Shown here: positions 33,401 through 44,379 of the stretch, one piece after another | Layout: every line of letters begins with the position of its first letter | Numbering within the stretch: the first letter of the stretch is position 1 | Source: Thalassia testudinum | Lineage: Eukaryota; Streptophyta; Magnoliopsida; Alismatales; Hydrocharitaceae | Assembly (NCBI GenBank): GCA_037157565.1 | Contig: JAZHRO010000024.1 | Span: forward strand, 14,266,501 to 14,330,500 | Reading direction: 5' to 3' | DNA: 64,000 bases | The notes under the pieces: model-generated | Seen by the model: the letters and a program-made list of their open reading frames with translations, nothing else | Told to the model about the DNA's origin: nothing | Databases searched by the model: none | Position numbers and translations under genes: made by a program

Positions 33401-34550
33401 CATGGATCTATCTTTGTCGAAATATCAAAAGAGCCATTAAGAGCTTATTCTTGTACAAGGTGACAGTACTCCACTTAATGAGAAAAAATGATAGTGTCCC
33501 TTTGTGCACCATCATCCAATTCTACTCTTTGATCCGACTGCATCAAATCTAACTAGAAGTACTCTTGGTTTAGATCTACTTGCTACAGGCTACTATTCTT
33601 CGAGAAGATTTGATGAGAATTAGCCTTTTGACATATTTGGATCAACAATATCCTTGCATAAGTGTTGGTCTTGGTGACCTTTCCCTTGTCTAAATCCTTA
33701 TTTTATAAGTTCTATTAATTGAACAGGGACCTAGAGCTTGATTCTTACCAATGCCCATGTCTTATATTGGATCTACAAATAAAGGAATAAAGCCTCCAAA
33801 CTCTCATGCCAAGTCATTAGAAGAGGTTGAGATCAAGAGACCATGTATTTCTCATTTTCAATTAATGGAGTTCTCTTCTAAATAGTTATGAGCAATGTTT
33901 GGCCACCCCCATATCATAGGTCATACCATACTTCCATATGCATTATGCATGATTTGTGTCCAACGGTAGTTCTTGCAATGGCATACATGTGAAAGGAAAA
34001 CCTTACGAATTAAAAATGGTATTACCATCTAGAGTCAGGCTGGTGCTTGGAATGGAAAAACGTGATAAATATGTGGTGCTGAAGGGCAAGAATCAAAGAC
34101 CTCAACTAAAGATATGTACTATAAGCAGCAATAGACATAAAGATTTATGCGTAATGCATTTTTCCAGGATTTCTTTTTATTATTTCTTTTTTTGACTAGA
34201 CAATTTTCTAGGGTGTTGAGACACGAAGATGGGGTAATTATGAAGAGATAAGAGACAATACAAATGCAATCTAGATCCCTTCCTAAAAGTGTAGACTCCA
34301 AAAATAATATGATTTAGATTCAACTTTTATGTGCAAATAGATTGACGTGCAAACTAAAGGCACATTTGACAAGCACATTAGTCATCATAAATCTTTCACA
34401 AGGCCTAAATCAAATTATTTTAATAAGTACCCATACTACCGATGGCAATCAAAAGATCAAACAAGAAGATTCCTTTCTAACTCTTGTAGTACGCACCAGT
34501 AAAGTTGACAAAATAGATTGGCATCAGACACTACTTTCTCTCCCATTAAG
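33401..34550. other. Intergenic DNA left of the LINE
   Basis: No gene or repeat I can support. The last 20 bases (34,531-34,550) are the left copy of the target duplication of the LINE that follows. Confidence 0.4.
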
Positions 34551-34844
34551 GTTTTTTTTTTTTTAAAGAAACAGGAGTAATTTTATTCATCCCCCTCTCC
34601 CTGAAGGCTAAAAAGAGAGGGGTAAGGAGACTAGAGCAAAACCTGTTCCATACAAAAAAAAGATGACCACAACTCATGGCCTAGTACATTAAGCAAATGA
34701 GAGCAAACGAATTATAAGGGCACAATATAAGGTATTTGGATACGGTCCAACTTGATAGTTCCAGCAATCTTAAGAGGGAGCTAATCCAGATGGTAGAAAC
34801 ATTGCCAATTGCCGTCCCTGAGGTCTGCAATCTTGGAAGCAGCT

Positions 34845-35821
34845 TCATTGACAAGCAGATGGTCCCCTCACCTCTTTTTTGACTTCCAGAGAGTAGGGGA
34901 TGAATAGAAATACTCCCGATTTTGGTTTAAAAAAAAAAAAATGGATGGACGTAGGAGTGCATTTTGGAGGAGCGCTCATGAAGAGAAGCAAAGAGCTTTT
35001 TAACCTACCAAGCAACCTGAAGCTTTCTAGACCACCAATAGCAAAGTAAAATTGAGTCCATTTCCACCTGGAAAGAATCACCAGAAAAACAAGAGATAGC
35101 ATGGATGATGGCTTGAATGAGAGTAGCCTCAGAGGGAACACCAGAAAGATTTGCAGCAGCAGCCATAATGAAATTCCCCATGTAGTTCCAAACAATCCAA
35201 CCAGAAACACAATGACCCCCCACAATAGAAGAGGCAACGTTGATTTTGAATCCCTGAGAAGAGCAAACCCAACTAAGGGTGAGGCGAGAGGGATGAGAGG
35301 ACTTAAGCCAATTTGCCATAAGAAGGTTCCTCCAATGTTTCTCAAGAAAGAGGTGAAGTTTGGCAAGATTAAAACCATCATGTTTAATAGAGTTTCGGAC
35401 CCACCAAACGTTATACCAGATAAAGCAAATCAAACCTTTAACAGCCTTGAGTCGAGGAGAATGAGAAGGATTCATGATGATATCAAGAGAGAGGGAAGGG
35501 TCCTTAAAGCTTTAGTAATTCTGATTAAAAGTCCAAATGGAGAGATCATGAACCAAGTGACTATCCAAGAAAACATGAGAAAGAGTTTCAAGAATAGGAT
35601 TGAAAGGACAGCAGAGACATTTGGAGGCAATGGGAATCCCTAATCTCATGAAATTTTCATCGGTGGGGAGATTGCACTTAAGAAGCTTCCAAACAAATAG
35701 AGAGATTCGAAGAGGAAGATTGAGATTCCAAAGAGCCTTAGCAAGGGAATCCTTGGGACAGCCACGGAACATCAGCTGATAAGTCGAAGAAATAGAGAAG
35801 ATTCTGAAAGAGGTAGGGGTC
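34845..35821 (-). pseudogene. LINE-1 3' coding part: zinc-binding RT tail and RNase H-like domain
   Basis: On the minus strand, 35,821-35,512 reads LWNLNLPLRISLFVWKLL and CLCCPFNPILETLSHVFLDS, the zf-RVT region that follows LINE reverse transcriptase. 35,475-34,980 reads an RNase H-like domain with SEATLIQAIIHAI and VEMDSILL (Glu and Asp in the expected VE.DS place). The frame shifts between the parts, so the copy is dead. 3' UTR and poly-A follow at 34,840-34,552. Element F begins at 35,822. Confidence 0.75.
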
Positions 35822-38549
35822 TGATGAGAGCCTCATCATGAGCCATAACTAGCTCATTTTGACCCAATAAAGAAGATAAAAGCTCCTACATAACCTAGAA
35901 GAAGGCCTAACTGAAGGAACAAGTGCTCTGAGAAGAAAACATGAAATAAAGGTTAAAACTGCAATTTTACCATTGCAGTAGATAAACAGGATTTCTTAGA
36001 GGCAAAACATAGGTCAAATGGTCTAAATGAGATAAAAAGTGGGTTGAGTCAATCAGAAATGGGTTCATGTGCAATCTAAGAACTAAAAGACACTTGGTAA
36101 CCCTAAAACAGACCCGCTTAAATTAACAAGGTTTCGGTCAAAACAAAAAGCAAGTAAACCCTCTACAAATCATGGAAAAACATACTCTAGGGTTTAGAAC
36201 ACTTAATTTGGCCTTTGGAACCTAGTTTGACCTAGATTAGGGTCCTAGCTCTTCAATTAACCTAATTTGGGTTTTTACGCAAAATATCCAGTCAAACGAG
36301 GTCAAACCTGAAATCTAACTTCTCCATTGAATTCCTTAGGTCCAAATTAGGTTTGTACCAAAATTTGGACCTAAGGAGGGGTCATCTTGACCTACTTTGC
36401 AATTTAGTACACCCAAATCACAAATTGGTCCCTATCTTTTGAATACCGTTGCAGAGAACCCCCTAGGTTCTTCGCCTCCTTTGCAAACCGGTCCTGCCGC
36501 CATTGCTAGGGCAGAACCGAGCTCCGGCGAGGTTCGGAGAGGGATTGCTCTCTAATCCCTCAGAGATTCCCTCCCAGAAATGGAAGGAGGATTCTCTGAG
36601 GAATTCCCTTCCTTATAAAGTCAATTACAATCGTTGGTGTGAACCCAATCTCTCGTGCGAACGCACGAGAGATTTGGGTATCCTAACTCCTTTCCATCTC
36701 CGGCGACCAACCTCAGGCAATTACGTGCCCTTCACGCCCTGCACACCAAGTCCAGCGCCTATATAAGAACCCACAACTCCGGCCGAAGGGTCTGAGCTTG
36801 ATTTGGCCGAGTTTCCCCCTTCAATTCCTCTCCTCCTGCTCGGCCAAATGCCCCAGCTAGCTCCGACGAGCCCCCCTCCCCTCCCTCTTCGCTCTGCCAC
36901 AAAACCAGTGGCAGAGTTAGCTTCCTGACCTCCCTCCGCGTCGCGCAGTACCAGCGCACGCCGCCTCAGCCCTGTCGTCGCCGCCGTTCTCCCCCACTGG
37001 GCGTCATCTTCTCCGGCGACAGCAAGTACTGCTGTCCGCCTTCTGTCCCCTTTCTTCCTTACAATTAGGTTAGAACTCCTCTCCATCCTATCCTCTCTCT
37101 TTTCCCCCTGTTATCTCATCTGATTACCCCTCGACCGACGCTGACCACCCTCATCTTCCACATCACCGACCGAACTCCGGCGAGCCGCCCACACCACTCC
37201 GCCACTCCACACGGCTCGCCAACCACCTCGTGAGCTCCGCCTCACCACCAGGAACTCGCTCCACCCCACAACTGCCACTCTAGACCTCCATAACCACCCC
37301 CCGAACAACCCACCATCTCCGGCCACAGGTTGACCTAGGCGGGCACGCCTAGGCCGACCGGCAACCTGCCGCATCACCCACCGCCTTCGCCGTGCTACGG
37401 CGAAGGTTTCCAGCTATTCTAATTGGGCCAATAGGCCGTTCTGTGGAAGCTCAGGTGAACGCCCTGGCCGCCATTAACAGCCGAAGCAGCAGGAAGCTGG
37501 GAGCAGCAGCAGGTGTCAGGCTTCCCAGGCGGCAGGTGCAGCAGACTCTCGCAAGTGTTGTGAGGTGACTGAGTTCAGCAAGGAGCAGCAGCAGGGCCTT
37601 CAGCGTGGGCAATTGCACACGAGAGTCTGCGGGCGCACGCAAAGGAAGGGCGGAACGTTTAGTCCCACATCGTGGAATCTCAAGGCACAGGTATGGTATA
37701 AAGAGTTTTTGTGATATACGTTTACTGCCTCGAAAGCACAGGGGTGAGGTCCCTCACTGACCCCACCCGCCTCGTCCGCGGCCTGACCACGCGGACCTGG
37801 CGGATCCGACCCGACCTAGACCTACGCACTCCTCGCGCATCACACACCTGCAGGTGCGCCTGGTCCCGGGTACGATCCGACCCGATTGAGACTGTGGCTC
37901 TGGTAGAGCGGTTAGAGTGAATTGCTTGAGAGAGAGACACGCGCGGGTAGAGGGAGAAGGGTTAGGTTTTGTTCCCTGTGCAGGCAGGCTGATTGCAGGA
38001 GAAGGACATGGCCGCTGCAGAAGAAAGGAGAAGCAAGACAAAGAAGAAGAAGAAAGCAGGACAAAGAAGAAGAAGAAAGCAAGACAAAGAAGGAGAAGCA
38101 AGACAAAGAAGAAGAAGAAGGCAACGAAGAAAGGAGAAGCAAGACAGAAGAAGAAGAAAGAAAGAAGTCTTCGCAGGAGAAGGAGGAAAACAGAAAGGTT
38201 AGAAGTCTTCGCAGGAGAAGAAGAAGAAGGACAAGGGAAGATTGCAAAGAGATCCGAAAGGCAAAGCAGAAGAAGAAAAAGAGAAAGAAAGATCACATTT
38301 AAGACGTCTGATACATAAATCAGACGTCTAATTCTATTTTTTTACATCTTTCTTAAAAAAAACTCTTTGAATCAATTATATTTGCATTTAACAGTTGTAT
38401 TCTTGGGTTTTACAAAGTACTGAGTTTGCTCCCTGTGTTCGACCTCGGATACTCTAGTTGTTCGAGTAATAAAATTATTTGTTTAAACGTTTTGTCGGTT
38501 CTACTGCAACGTAATACGCCTTTAAATCCGCACGAAACGTCCGTGAACA
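35822..38549 (+). repeat. 5' LTR of element F (B-type family)
   Basis: 2,728 bp, beginning TGATGAGAGCCTCATCA and ending GTGAACA. It has hairpins at 36,647-36,674 (13-bp arms AATCTCTCGTGCG), 36,892-36,916 (CTCTGCCAC arms), 37,384-37,406 (CCTTCGCCGT arms) and 38,302-38,329 (AGACGTCTGAT arms), and a TATA box TATATAAG at 36,760. A purine-rich tract spans about 37,990-38,295. Confidence 0.92.
36760..36767 (+). promoter_or_regulatory. TATA box of the F LTR
   Basis: CCTATATAAGAACC matches the plant core promoter form and sits at the same place as TATAAAT in the 3' LTR of B. Confidence 0.65.
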
Positions 38550-38552
38550 TTT

Positions 38553-38570
38553 TGGCGCCGTTGCCGGGGA
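38553..38570 (+). other. Primer-binding site of F (tRNA-Asp)
   Basis: TGGCGCCGTTGCCGGGGA, a perfect tRNA-Asp(GUC) 3'-end complement three bases after the LTR. Confidence 0.93.
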
Positions 38571-39121
38571 GCAACGGGCACTTGTAAAGCTTTTGAGTAC
38601 AACTTTTCTATTTAATATCTGACTTAACTTCTCTTTTGTTGTGTTCAAACAGGGAAAGCAAAACAAAAAGGAAAGAATAGCAACTGCACAACAGACTGGA
38701 GCAGGTAATCTCCATAAGCCCTCCCCCTTAACCCTCTCACAATCTAAAAAACAAAAAAAAGGGAGAAGTCAACTTAGGGCTACCTGTCTTATATTTAGTA
38801 ACTCATCAAGTTGCCTGATTTTCATTTCAACATATTTTTGTCTGTCATCCAACTAAGGCAACTAGGGCTAAAACTTTCTTGATTGAGCCCTAGGTGCTAA
38901 ATTCTAAGGCAACTAAATTGGACCCATTAGATCCAAGTTAGGATTGCAAAGCTAGGGTTTTTAGAGACACATCTTCTCTAAAACAAAGAAACAAACTTTC
39001 CAAAAAGAAGTGTCCCTAAACCGTGTTTGAAAATATTTATACAAGAGGAACCCTAAGCAAATCAGGCTGATAATCAATTTGAATCATAAAAGGAAGGACC
39101 TAAAAGCTCTCAAAGGAACAA

Positions 39122-39478
39122 GAGGTGAAGTTGATCCCTCGGGTCAACCAACCTTAATATTAGGTCACTTTTTGCACTCAAAATACTTAAAAGTTCAAGT
39201 GGAACATTAAGCACCTTGATCTTAAAATAAAAAAAAAGGTAGACTTAAGAGGTCAAGATCCCCATTCTGGTCTACCTGGAACCGCAGTGACAAGAGAGGT
39301 CGGGTGGGGGAAACCCTGTAACCCGTGGGGACGCTCTACCGTGTAGGGGTCTTTGCGGGACTCTCCCTCTCTGGCTGCCCAGGTATTTCTCAGGTGGACG
39401 ATCTTCTGATCCAGGGGTCCATCTGCCCCGAACCTCTATAGTCACCCAACAATTCTTGGGTGTCTTGATTGGGTCCAG
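39122..39478 (+). promoter_or_regulatory. Conserved untranslated leader of F (same as B)
   Basis: Near-identical to 3,688-4,030 in B, ending about 30 bp before the gag ATG. The stem at about 39,128-39,146 is GTTGATCC, CTC, GGGTCAAC. Compared with B, changes keep pairing through G-U. A packaging or translation role is inferred. Confidence 0.75.
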
Positions 39479-39509
39479 CACCTTCTAATCTCATCACATC
39501 TTCCGGTGC

Positions 39510-42461
39510 ATGTTTGGTAGGAGGTCCTTAAGACCACCTTTAAGACCTCCTCTAGAAATTCATTCTCGCCGAGGCCAAGCCTCGACGCCCTTGTTTGTGC
39601 AGCAACCCCACCACATAAATCTTTCATCTGATTCAGACCCTGATTCTCCTTCTTCTCCCATCATGGCACAACCCATTGAAGAGGAGAATAACCTTGAACA
39701 CCAACTTCAACGCTTGAACGATCTCTTTCAGAACTTTGTAAACCCACCACAGCGACCTATGATGCGAGATCACTATAATCCCGCTGCGGTGGCAATTGAA
39801 CCCCGAGTACGAATCCCAATTGGAGGACCCGATTCTGATCTAAAGCCCAATATGATTCATGCCATACCAAAGTTCCATGGGCTTAACTCTAAGGATCCAT
39901 TCCAACACATTAAACAACTCAAGCATCTGGCCCAGACTTTCGGGTCAGATGTACAAAACCGGGATATCCTACTCATGAAAATATTTTCGTTCTCCCTCTT
40001 GGACAAGGCCGCGCACTGGTATCAGACTCAGACCCGCCCGATCAACACTTGGGAGGAATTACAGTCCGAATTTTTGAAAAAATTCTTCCCTGTTGGCCGG
40101 ACGAATGCCTTGCGCCACCAGATCACTCATTTCACTCAACAACAGGGAGAACCTCTTCACGAAGCTTGGGATCGATTCCTAGATCTCATGCGAAAATGTC
40201 CCCATCACGGAGTTCCTAAGTGGGAACAAGTCCAGTCTTTTTACCAGGGACTCCGTGAGGATATTCGTCTAATCGTCAATGCAACATGTGGAGGAAACAT
40301 CATGGGCCAACACGAGGACACGGTGTGGGAGATTCTCGAAAATATGTGCGAGAACTCCATAAACAATGACTCCTTGGGCTTATTCGACAGGACGAATGCC
40401 CGCGCATCGACGAATCTAAGAGGGACACATGAGACGCAGGACCTGTCCACTTCTGTTGACCTGGAATTGATGGCCAGTCGGTTGGACAAGGTCTCTATCA
40501 TAGAAAAGAAGGTGGACGAGCTAACTCGACATTTGCAGCAAGCCACCTCTGCACAAAACTCTTTTGCACGACCTCCTCTGGCAAGGGAAACAGTGCAAAA
40601 CATCTATCACCAACCTGCCAAGGGGATGAGCCCCTATCCACCCCCGTCTACCTCCCAGACCGGAGTGACCTCCGATCCCGTCTACTCGAGTTGGGGGAAC
40701 TCTGAACCCTCGTATTCTGACTTTCCTGAGGTTTCTCAGAACTGCGAGGACCTCAACGCCATCCAGAACGACCCATACTCCAATACCTACAACCCTGGAT
40801 GGCGAAATCATCCTAACTTTCAGTGGGCGGGAAACTCTCAAAAACCACCATATCAACCCCGCCCACAAGCTCCTCGTCCATATCAGCCGCCTCAGCCTCG
40901 GCCCAATCCCACCTACCAATCTGGGCAAAATCAGGATCAATTGACTCTTATCCTTCAAACTCTGGCTGACATTCAAAAAACGAATGCGGCAATGCAACAA
41001 CAGCACAAGGACGAGATCACAGAGGTTCGCAACCAACTGGCCCAGATGGCAAATTCTCGCCAACCTGGCACCCTTCCTTCGCAACCTCTGCCCAACCCAA
41101 ATAATGTGCCGACCCAGAGGCGCATTATGAATCCAAATTCAGGCCACGCACATTTGATTTATCAGGCCCCTGCTACTCCATCACCAGACAGGATGGAGGC
41201 TTCTACATCTTATGCAGAATTTCAGCAGCAGCCACCTCTCCTACCTAACCCAAACCAAAGTCAGGCTGGATTAAACTCTGTAACAACACGTAGTGGTAAA
41301 ACAACACAAGACCCACATTATCTGAACCACTCCAAGCCTGATAATCGCCAAGACCCTAGGGTAGTCATCCAAGATACTACTGTCCCAGATCAAGAACCTG
41401 GACCTATCCTAGAGGAACCAGCTAGGATCCCATTTCCTGAGGCCTTGACCAAAGGAAAAAGGACAACCAAACCTGTGGCTCCTGAGGAGGATCTGGTCAA
41501 GCTCTTTGAACAGGTCCAGATAAACATCCCGTTGATGGATGCAATCCGCCACATACCGGCTTACGCAAGATTCTTGAAAGACATATGTACACCTAAACGT
41601 AAGCCGCGAACCAAGGATGGGAATCCGATTGTACTGTCAGAGCAAGCCAGCTCTGTCATCCTGAGCAAACTCCCACCCAAGGCTAAAGACCCAGGAACCC
41701 CCTTGATTTCTTGTAAAATTGGTGAAACCCAACTTGATAGAGCCCTACTAGACCTAGGTGCCTCCATAAATTTAATACCTACATCCCTCCTTGACCACCT
41801 TGAAGAATCTGAACTTAAACCCACTGAGGTGACATTGCAGTTAGCTGATCGATCCATCAAGTCACCCAAAGGAATACTCGAGGATGTCATTGTTAGGGTA
41901 CGAGATTTTTATTTCCCAGTGGACTTCATAGTACTGGACATGGATGCACCTAAGAACCCAAGGGACACACCAATCATATTAGGGAGACCCTTTCTGGCCA
42001 CTGCTAGGGCCAATATAAACTGCGAAGAGGGCCAGATAGAATTAAAATTTGGGAATCAAAATCTGAAGATCGACATTTTCAAAGCCCAACAAGGGATTAA
42101 TTGCGGGGTTATAGAGGAAATTTGTGATGTCAAAATCGTGGTTGATGAACTGCACATAGAGGACAACCTGATTATTTCTGATCAACCACTAGAAAATCAA
42201 AAACCGCTAACAGAGGAGTGCGAACACAATCTAGACACACCTATGACTCCTACCATTGCTCCCGATACAAACCCTGAACCACCCGCTGCTGCTGACAATC
42301 CTGTCATGGAACTCAAGCCCCTTCCTGAACATCTAAAATATGTCTTTTTGGATTCAAATCAAACGTTTCCTGTGATTATCAATTCTCGACTCACACCTGA
42401 CCAGGAACTCCGTTTGATTTCTGTTCTCCAGCAACATCGTAGAGCATTGGATGGACTCTAG
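39510..42461 (+). CDS. gag-protease polyprotein of element F (Athila-type)
   Basis: 983 codons without a stop; the ATG at 39,510 lies just after the conserved leader. Residues about 112-260 form a Ty3/gypsy capsid domain (Retrotrans_gag), with IPKFHGLNSKDPFQHIKQL, DKAAHWYQT, W..L..EFLKKFFP and the ITHFTQQQGEPLHEAWDRF motif. Residues about 320-350 look coiled; 360-580 are Pro/Gln-rich. There is no visible CCHC zinc knuckle. The aspartic protease core is DLGASINL with the catalytic Asp at about residue 748, and ILGRPFLA follows near 822. The ORF stops shortly before reverse transcriptase because of a one-base frame change near 42,447. The protein would assemble the particle and cut itself. As written the protein lacks polymerase and integrase. 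Confidence 0.9.
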   Translation: MFGRRSLRPPLRPPLEIHSRRGQASTPLFVQQPHHINLSSDSDPDSPSSPIMAQPIEEENNLEHQLQRLNDLFQNFVNPPQRPMMRDHYNPAAVAIEPRVRIPIGGPDSDLKPNMIHAIPKFHGLNSKDPFQHIKQLKHLAQTFGSDVQNRDILLMKIFSFSLLDKAAHWYQTQTRPINTWEELQSEFLKKFFPVGRTNALRHQITHFTQQQGEPLHEAWDRFLDLMRKCPHHGVPKWEQVQSFYQGLREDIRLIVNATCGGNIMGQHEDTVWEILENMCENSINNDSLGLFDRTNARASTNLRGTHETQDLSTSVDLELMASRLDKVSIIEKKVDELTRHLQQATSAQNSFARPPLARETVQNIYHQPAKGMSPYPPPSTSQTGVTSDPVYSSWGNSEPSYSDFPEVSQNCEDLNAIQNDPYSNTYNPGWRNHPNFQWAGNSQKPPYQPRPQAPRPYQPPQPRPNPTYQSGQNQDQLTLILQTLADIQKTNAAMQQQHKDEITEVRNQLAQMANSRQPGTLPSQPLPNPNNVPTQRRIMNPNSGHAHLIYQAPATPSPDRMEASTSYAEFQQQPPLLPNPNQSQAGLNSVTTRSGKTTQDPHYLNHSKPDNRQDPRVVIQDTTVPDQEPGPILEEPARIPFPEALTKGKRTTKPVAPEEDLVKLFEQVQINIPLMDAIRHIPAYARFLKDICTPKRKPRTKDGNPIVLSEQASSVILSKLPPKAKDPGTPLISCKIGETQLDRALLDLGASINLIPTSLLDHLEESELKPTEVTLQLADRSIKSPKGILEDVIVRVRDFYFPVDFIVLDMDAPKNPRDTPIILGRPFLATARANINCEEGQIELKFGNQNLKIDIFKAQQGINCGVIEEICDVKIVVDELHIEDNLIISDQPLENQKPLTEECEHNLDTPMTPTIAPDTNPEPPAAADNPVMELKPLPEHLKYVFLDSNQTFPVIINSRLTPDQELRLISVLQQHRRALDGL

Positions 42462-42671
42462 ATGATTTGACTGGTATAAGCCCTTCATACTGCACGCATC
42501 GAATCTATACAGAAGAAGGCTCACGACCTTCAAGAGAAATGCAAAGGCGACTAAACCCTAACCTACAGGAGGTCGTGAAAAAGGAGATCATTAAGTGGTT
42601 AGATGCAGGGATCATCTACCCGATCTCCGACAGTCGTTGGGTGAGTCCAACACAAGTGGTACCTAAGCCGC
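42449..42671 (+). pseudogene. N-terminal fragment of F reverse transcriptase
   Basis: After the frame change the pol frame continues (GISPSYCTHRI, RRLNPNLQEVVKKEI, DAGIIYPISDSRWVSPTQVV) and ends at the LINE junction near 42,671. These are the first blocks of Athila-type reverse transcriptase; the catalytic YxDD region is absent. The rest was lost in the deletion that also removed LINE-1 sequence. Confidence 0.85.
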
Positions 42672-43408
42672 CCATCCCTCAACCACATATTCTCAAGCTT
42701 GAAAGGTCTAGGACGGACCACCGAGGAAGAAGCAGAGGAAAGAACATGGGAGCATGGTCAGAGTTGTGACGGGTAAGGTAACGGCTAGTAGGGGCTAGAA
42801 CCATTGCAATGGGGTTGAGAAGGATACAGTCTAATTTCTGGTAGATCCTAGAATGGCCCTGCCTACCATTACACCAAGACATTTGGTTACTACCCAAGGG
42901 TAAGCCAATAAGAGCAGAGTTGTTGGTGAAACGTTGGTAAGGAAGGGCTTGGGAGGTAGAGAAAGGACGATTTCCTCTCTTCTCAGTAGCAGAGAGAATG
43001 GAGTTAAAGTCCCCTCCAACAGTCCAAGGGGAAAAGAGGGACATGGACATAATCATAGAGAAATGTTCCAGAAATTGAGCCTTGTATCAAGGTCATAAGA
43101 AGCATAGATAGCTGAGATGATGTAGACATGTCCCAGGTGTCTACACTCAACTGATAAGGCTTAGGAATAGGAGAATAAGGAAGTAATGGAGGTTGGATCT
43201 TGCCAAAGGCACCACATATTGGAACACTCGGGGGGGTTAAATCATGGTCAAAACGAATATCCTTCAGAGTTTGATCAATTTCCAAGGTGGTAGCAAAAGG
43301 CTCCAACAGAAAGATGAGTTGGAGATGGTAATTTGAGATCATTAACTTCAAGAGATTTAAAGTGGGGGTATTCATAATACCCCTACAGCTCCAAAAAAGG
43401 CAGTTCAT
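42672..43408 (-). pseudogene. LINE-1 endonuclease region
   Basis: Minus-strand ORFs read the start NCLFWSCRGI, then a WTVGGDFNSIL motif, DCILLNP, and SDHAP with a following PFKLENMWLRDGRL. This is the usual order of the apurinic-like endonuclease of plant LINEs (N..CRG, GDFN, D..L, SDH). A frame change lies near 43,010, so it is not functional. The region 43,409-43,573 is probably the 5' UTR, ending at the target duplication. Confidence 0.8.
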
Positions 43409-43592
43409 TGGGAAACAGAACAGGATTGGGGTTTCAATCGACTCTTGGTAATCCTACTTGAACCCATCAAGGAATGACTCCTACGGACTCCTCTAAGCCT
43501 AGACAGAGAGTGTGCCTCATGTGCCAAATCAAGATGGGTAACGTCAAGAGTGGTTATGGTTACAGTGGATTTTCTACTTCTCTCCCATTAAG

Positions 43593-43897
43593 TTGATTTT
43601 ATCCTCTCCCTTCTCTCCCATCCATATCTTATGCATGTTATCCATAATCACAATCTTAACATACCTTTAATTTTCTGAAAGCTAAACAACATTGTTGACA
43701 TTGTTGGCATTAAAAGATGACAAAAGTTGAGGTATCTCTAAATTAGATCCATGGGCTATGATATAACATTTGACATTTATGAGACAAATTCAATGTTTCC
43801 TAAACGTACTCGGCTATAGATTTTATAAACATCGAGAGTGATTCTATTTTTTGCAGTGATAATTTTGCTGCTCAGTTGCTTTCTATGCTTTCAATGG
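43593..43897. other. Intergenic DNA right of LINE-1
   Basis: AT-rich, no ORF. It ends with ATGCTTTCAATGG (43,885-43,897), the left target duplication of the next LINE fragment. Confidence 0.45.
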
Positions 43898-44366
43898 CTT
43901 TTCTAAAAGAAGAAAAAGAAAAAAGAGAGAGTCTATCTTATACATCCCCTACTCTTTAGAGGCTAAGAAAAAGGAAGGTAGGAGAACCAAATCAAAACCG
44001 TCCTAGTACAATAAAAAGTAGGACCACAACTCGTGACCTAATACAATAAAACCAAAACAAACAATAAATGGGTCAGAGAATACAAAAACCAGCAGACACA
44101 AAAAGCCACGATCAGCAGACGATATAAGGCATTTGGATCCTGTCCAATTTGATGATGCGTAAGAGACAATGGGGTAGCTGGAAGGGAGAATCAAAAGTTT
44201 GCCATTCATTCCTTCCCAAGTAAGCAATTCTTCTAGCCAAAAGGTTCGCAGAGGGATGGATAAATGAAAGAGACTCAATCCGTGACCTCCAGGATTGGAT
44301 CGAAGCTTCTTATTTCACCAATAGCAGAGCAAGGTTGAGTCCACTTCCACCTGTAAAACAAATGCC
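43898..44366 (-). mobile_element. LINE-2, 5'-truncated copy
   Basis: About 470 bp resembling the 3' end of LINE-1 on the minus strand (words complementary to AGAGTAGGGGATG and to the segment with GGCATTTGGATCC). It is flanked by a 13-bp duplication ATGCTTTCAATGG at 43,885-43,897 and 44,367-44,379. Only the end of the RNase H region and the 3' UTR remain. Confidence 0.75.
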
Positions 44367-44379
44367 ATGCTTTCAATGG

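Larger units (their letters stand above)
35822..42671 (+). mobile_element. LTR retrotransposon F, Athila lineage, 3'-deleted
   Basis: A 5' LTR (35,822-38,549), tRNA-Asp primer site, leader (39,122-39,478) and gag-protease ORF, then the start of reverse transcriptase, ending abruptly at about 42,671 where LINE-1 resumes. Integrase, most of pol, the polypurine tract and the 3' LTR are gone. LTR and leader match element B. The coding style (DLGASINL protease core, GISPSYCTHRI and DAGIIYPISDS in reverse transcriptase) is Athila-type Ty3/gypsy. It is the natural coding relative of B. Confidence 0.88.
34551..43573 (-). mobile_element. LINE-1, split by element F
   Basis: A minus-strand non-LTR retrotransposon. 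The plus strand starts with a 13-base T-run (34,552-34,564, the poly-A tail). The RNase H and zinc-binding regions lie at 34,960-35,821. After element F, the endonuclease lies at 42,672-43,408 with a short 5' UTR beyond. The flanks carry an imperfect 19-20 bp duplication ending CTCTCCCATTAAG (34,531-34,550 and 43,574-43,592), which shows that both pieces are one insertion. The reverse transcriptase core is missing together with the 3' part of F. Confidence 0.82.

Noticed and set aside
35101..35643. 180-codon plus-strand ORF
   Set aside because: Antisense to the LINE-1 RNase H and zinc-binding region, which is the recognisable reading.
38550..38575. tRNA-Asp similarity
   Set aside because: Only the 18-base complement of the tRNA 3' end, i.e. 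a primer-binding site, not a tRNA gene.
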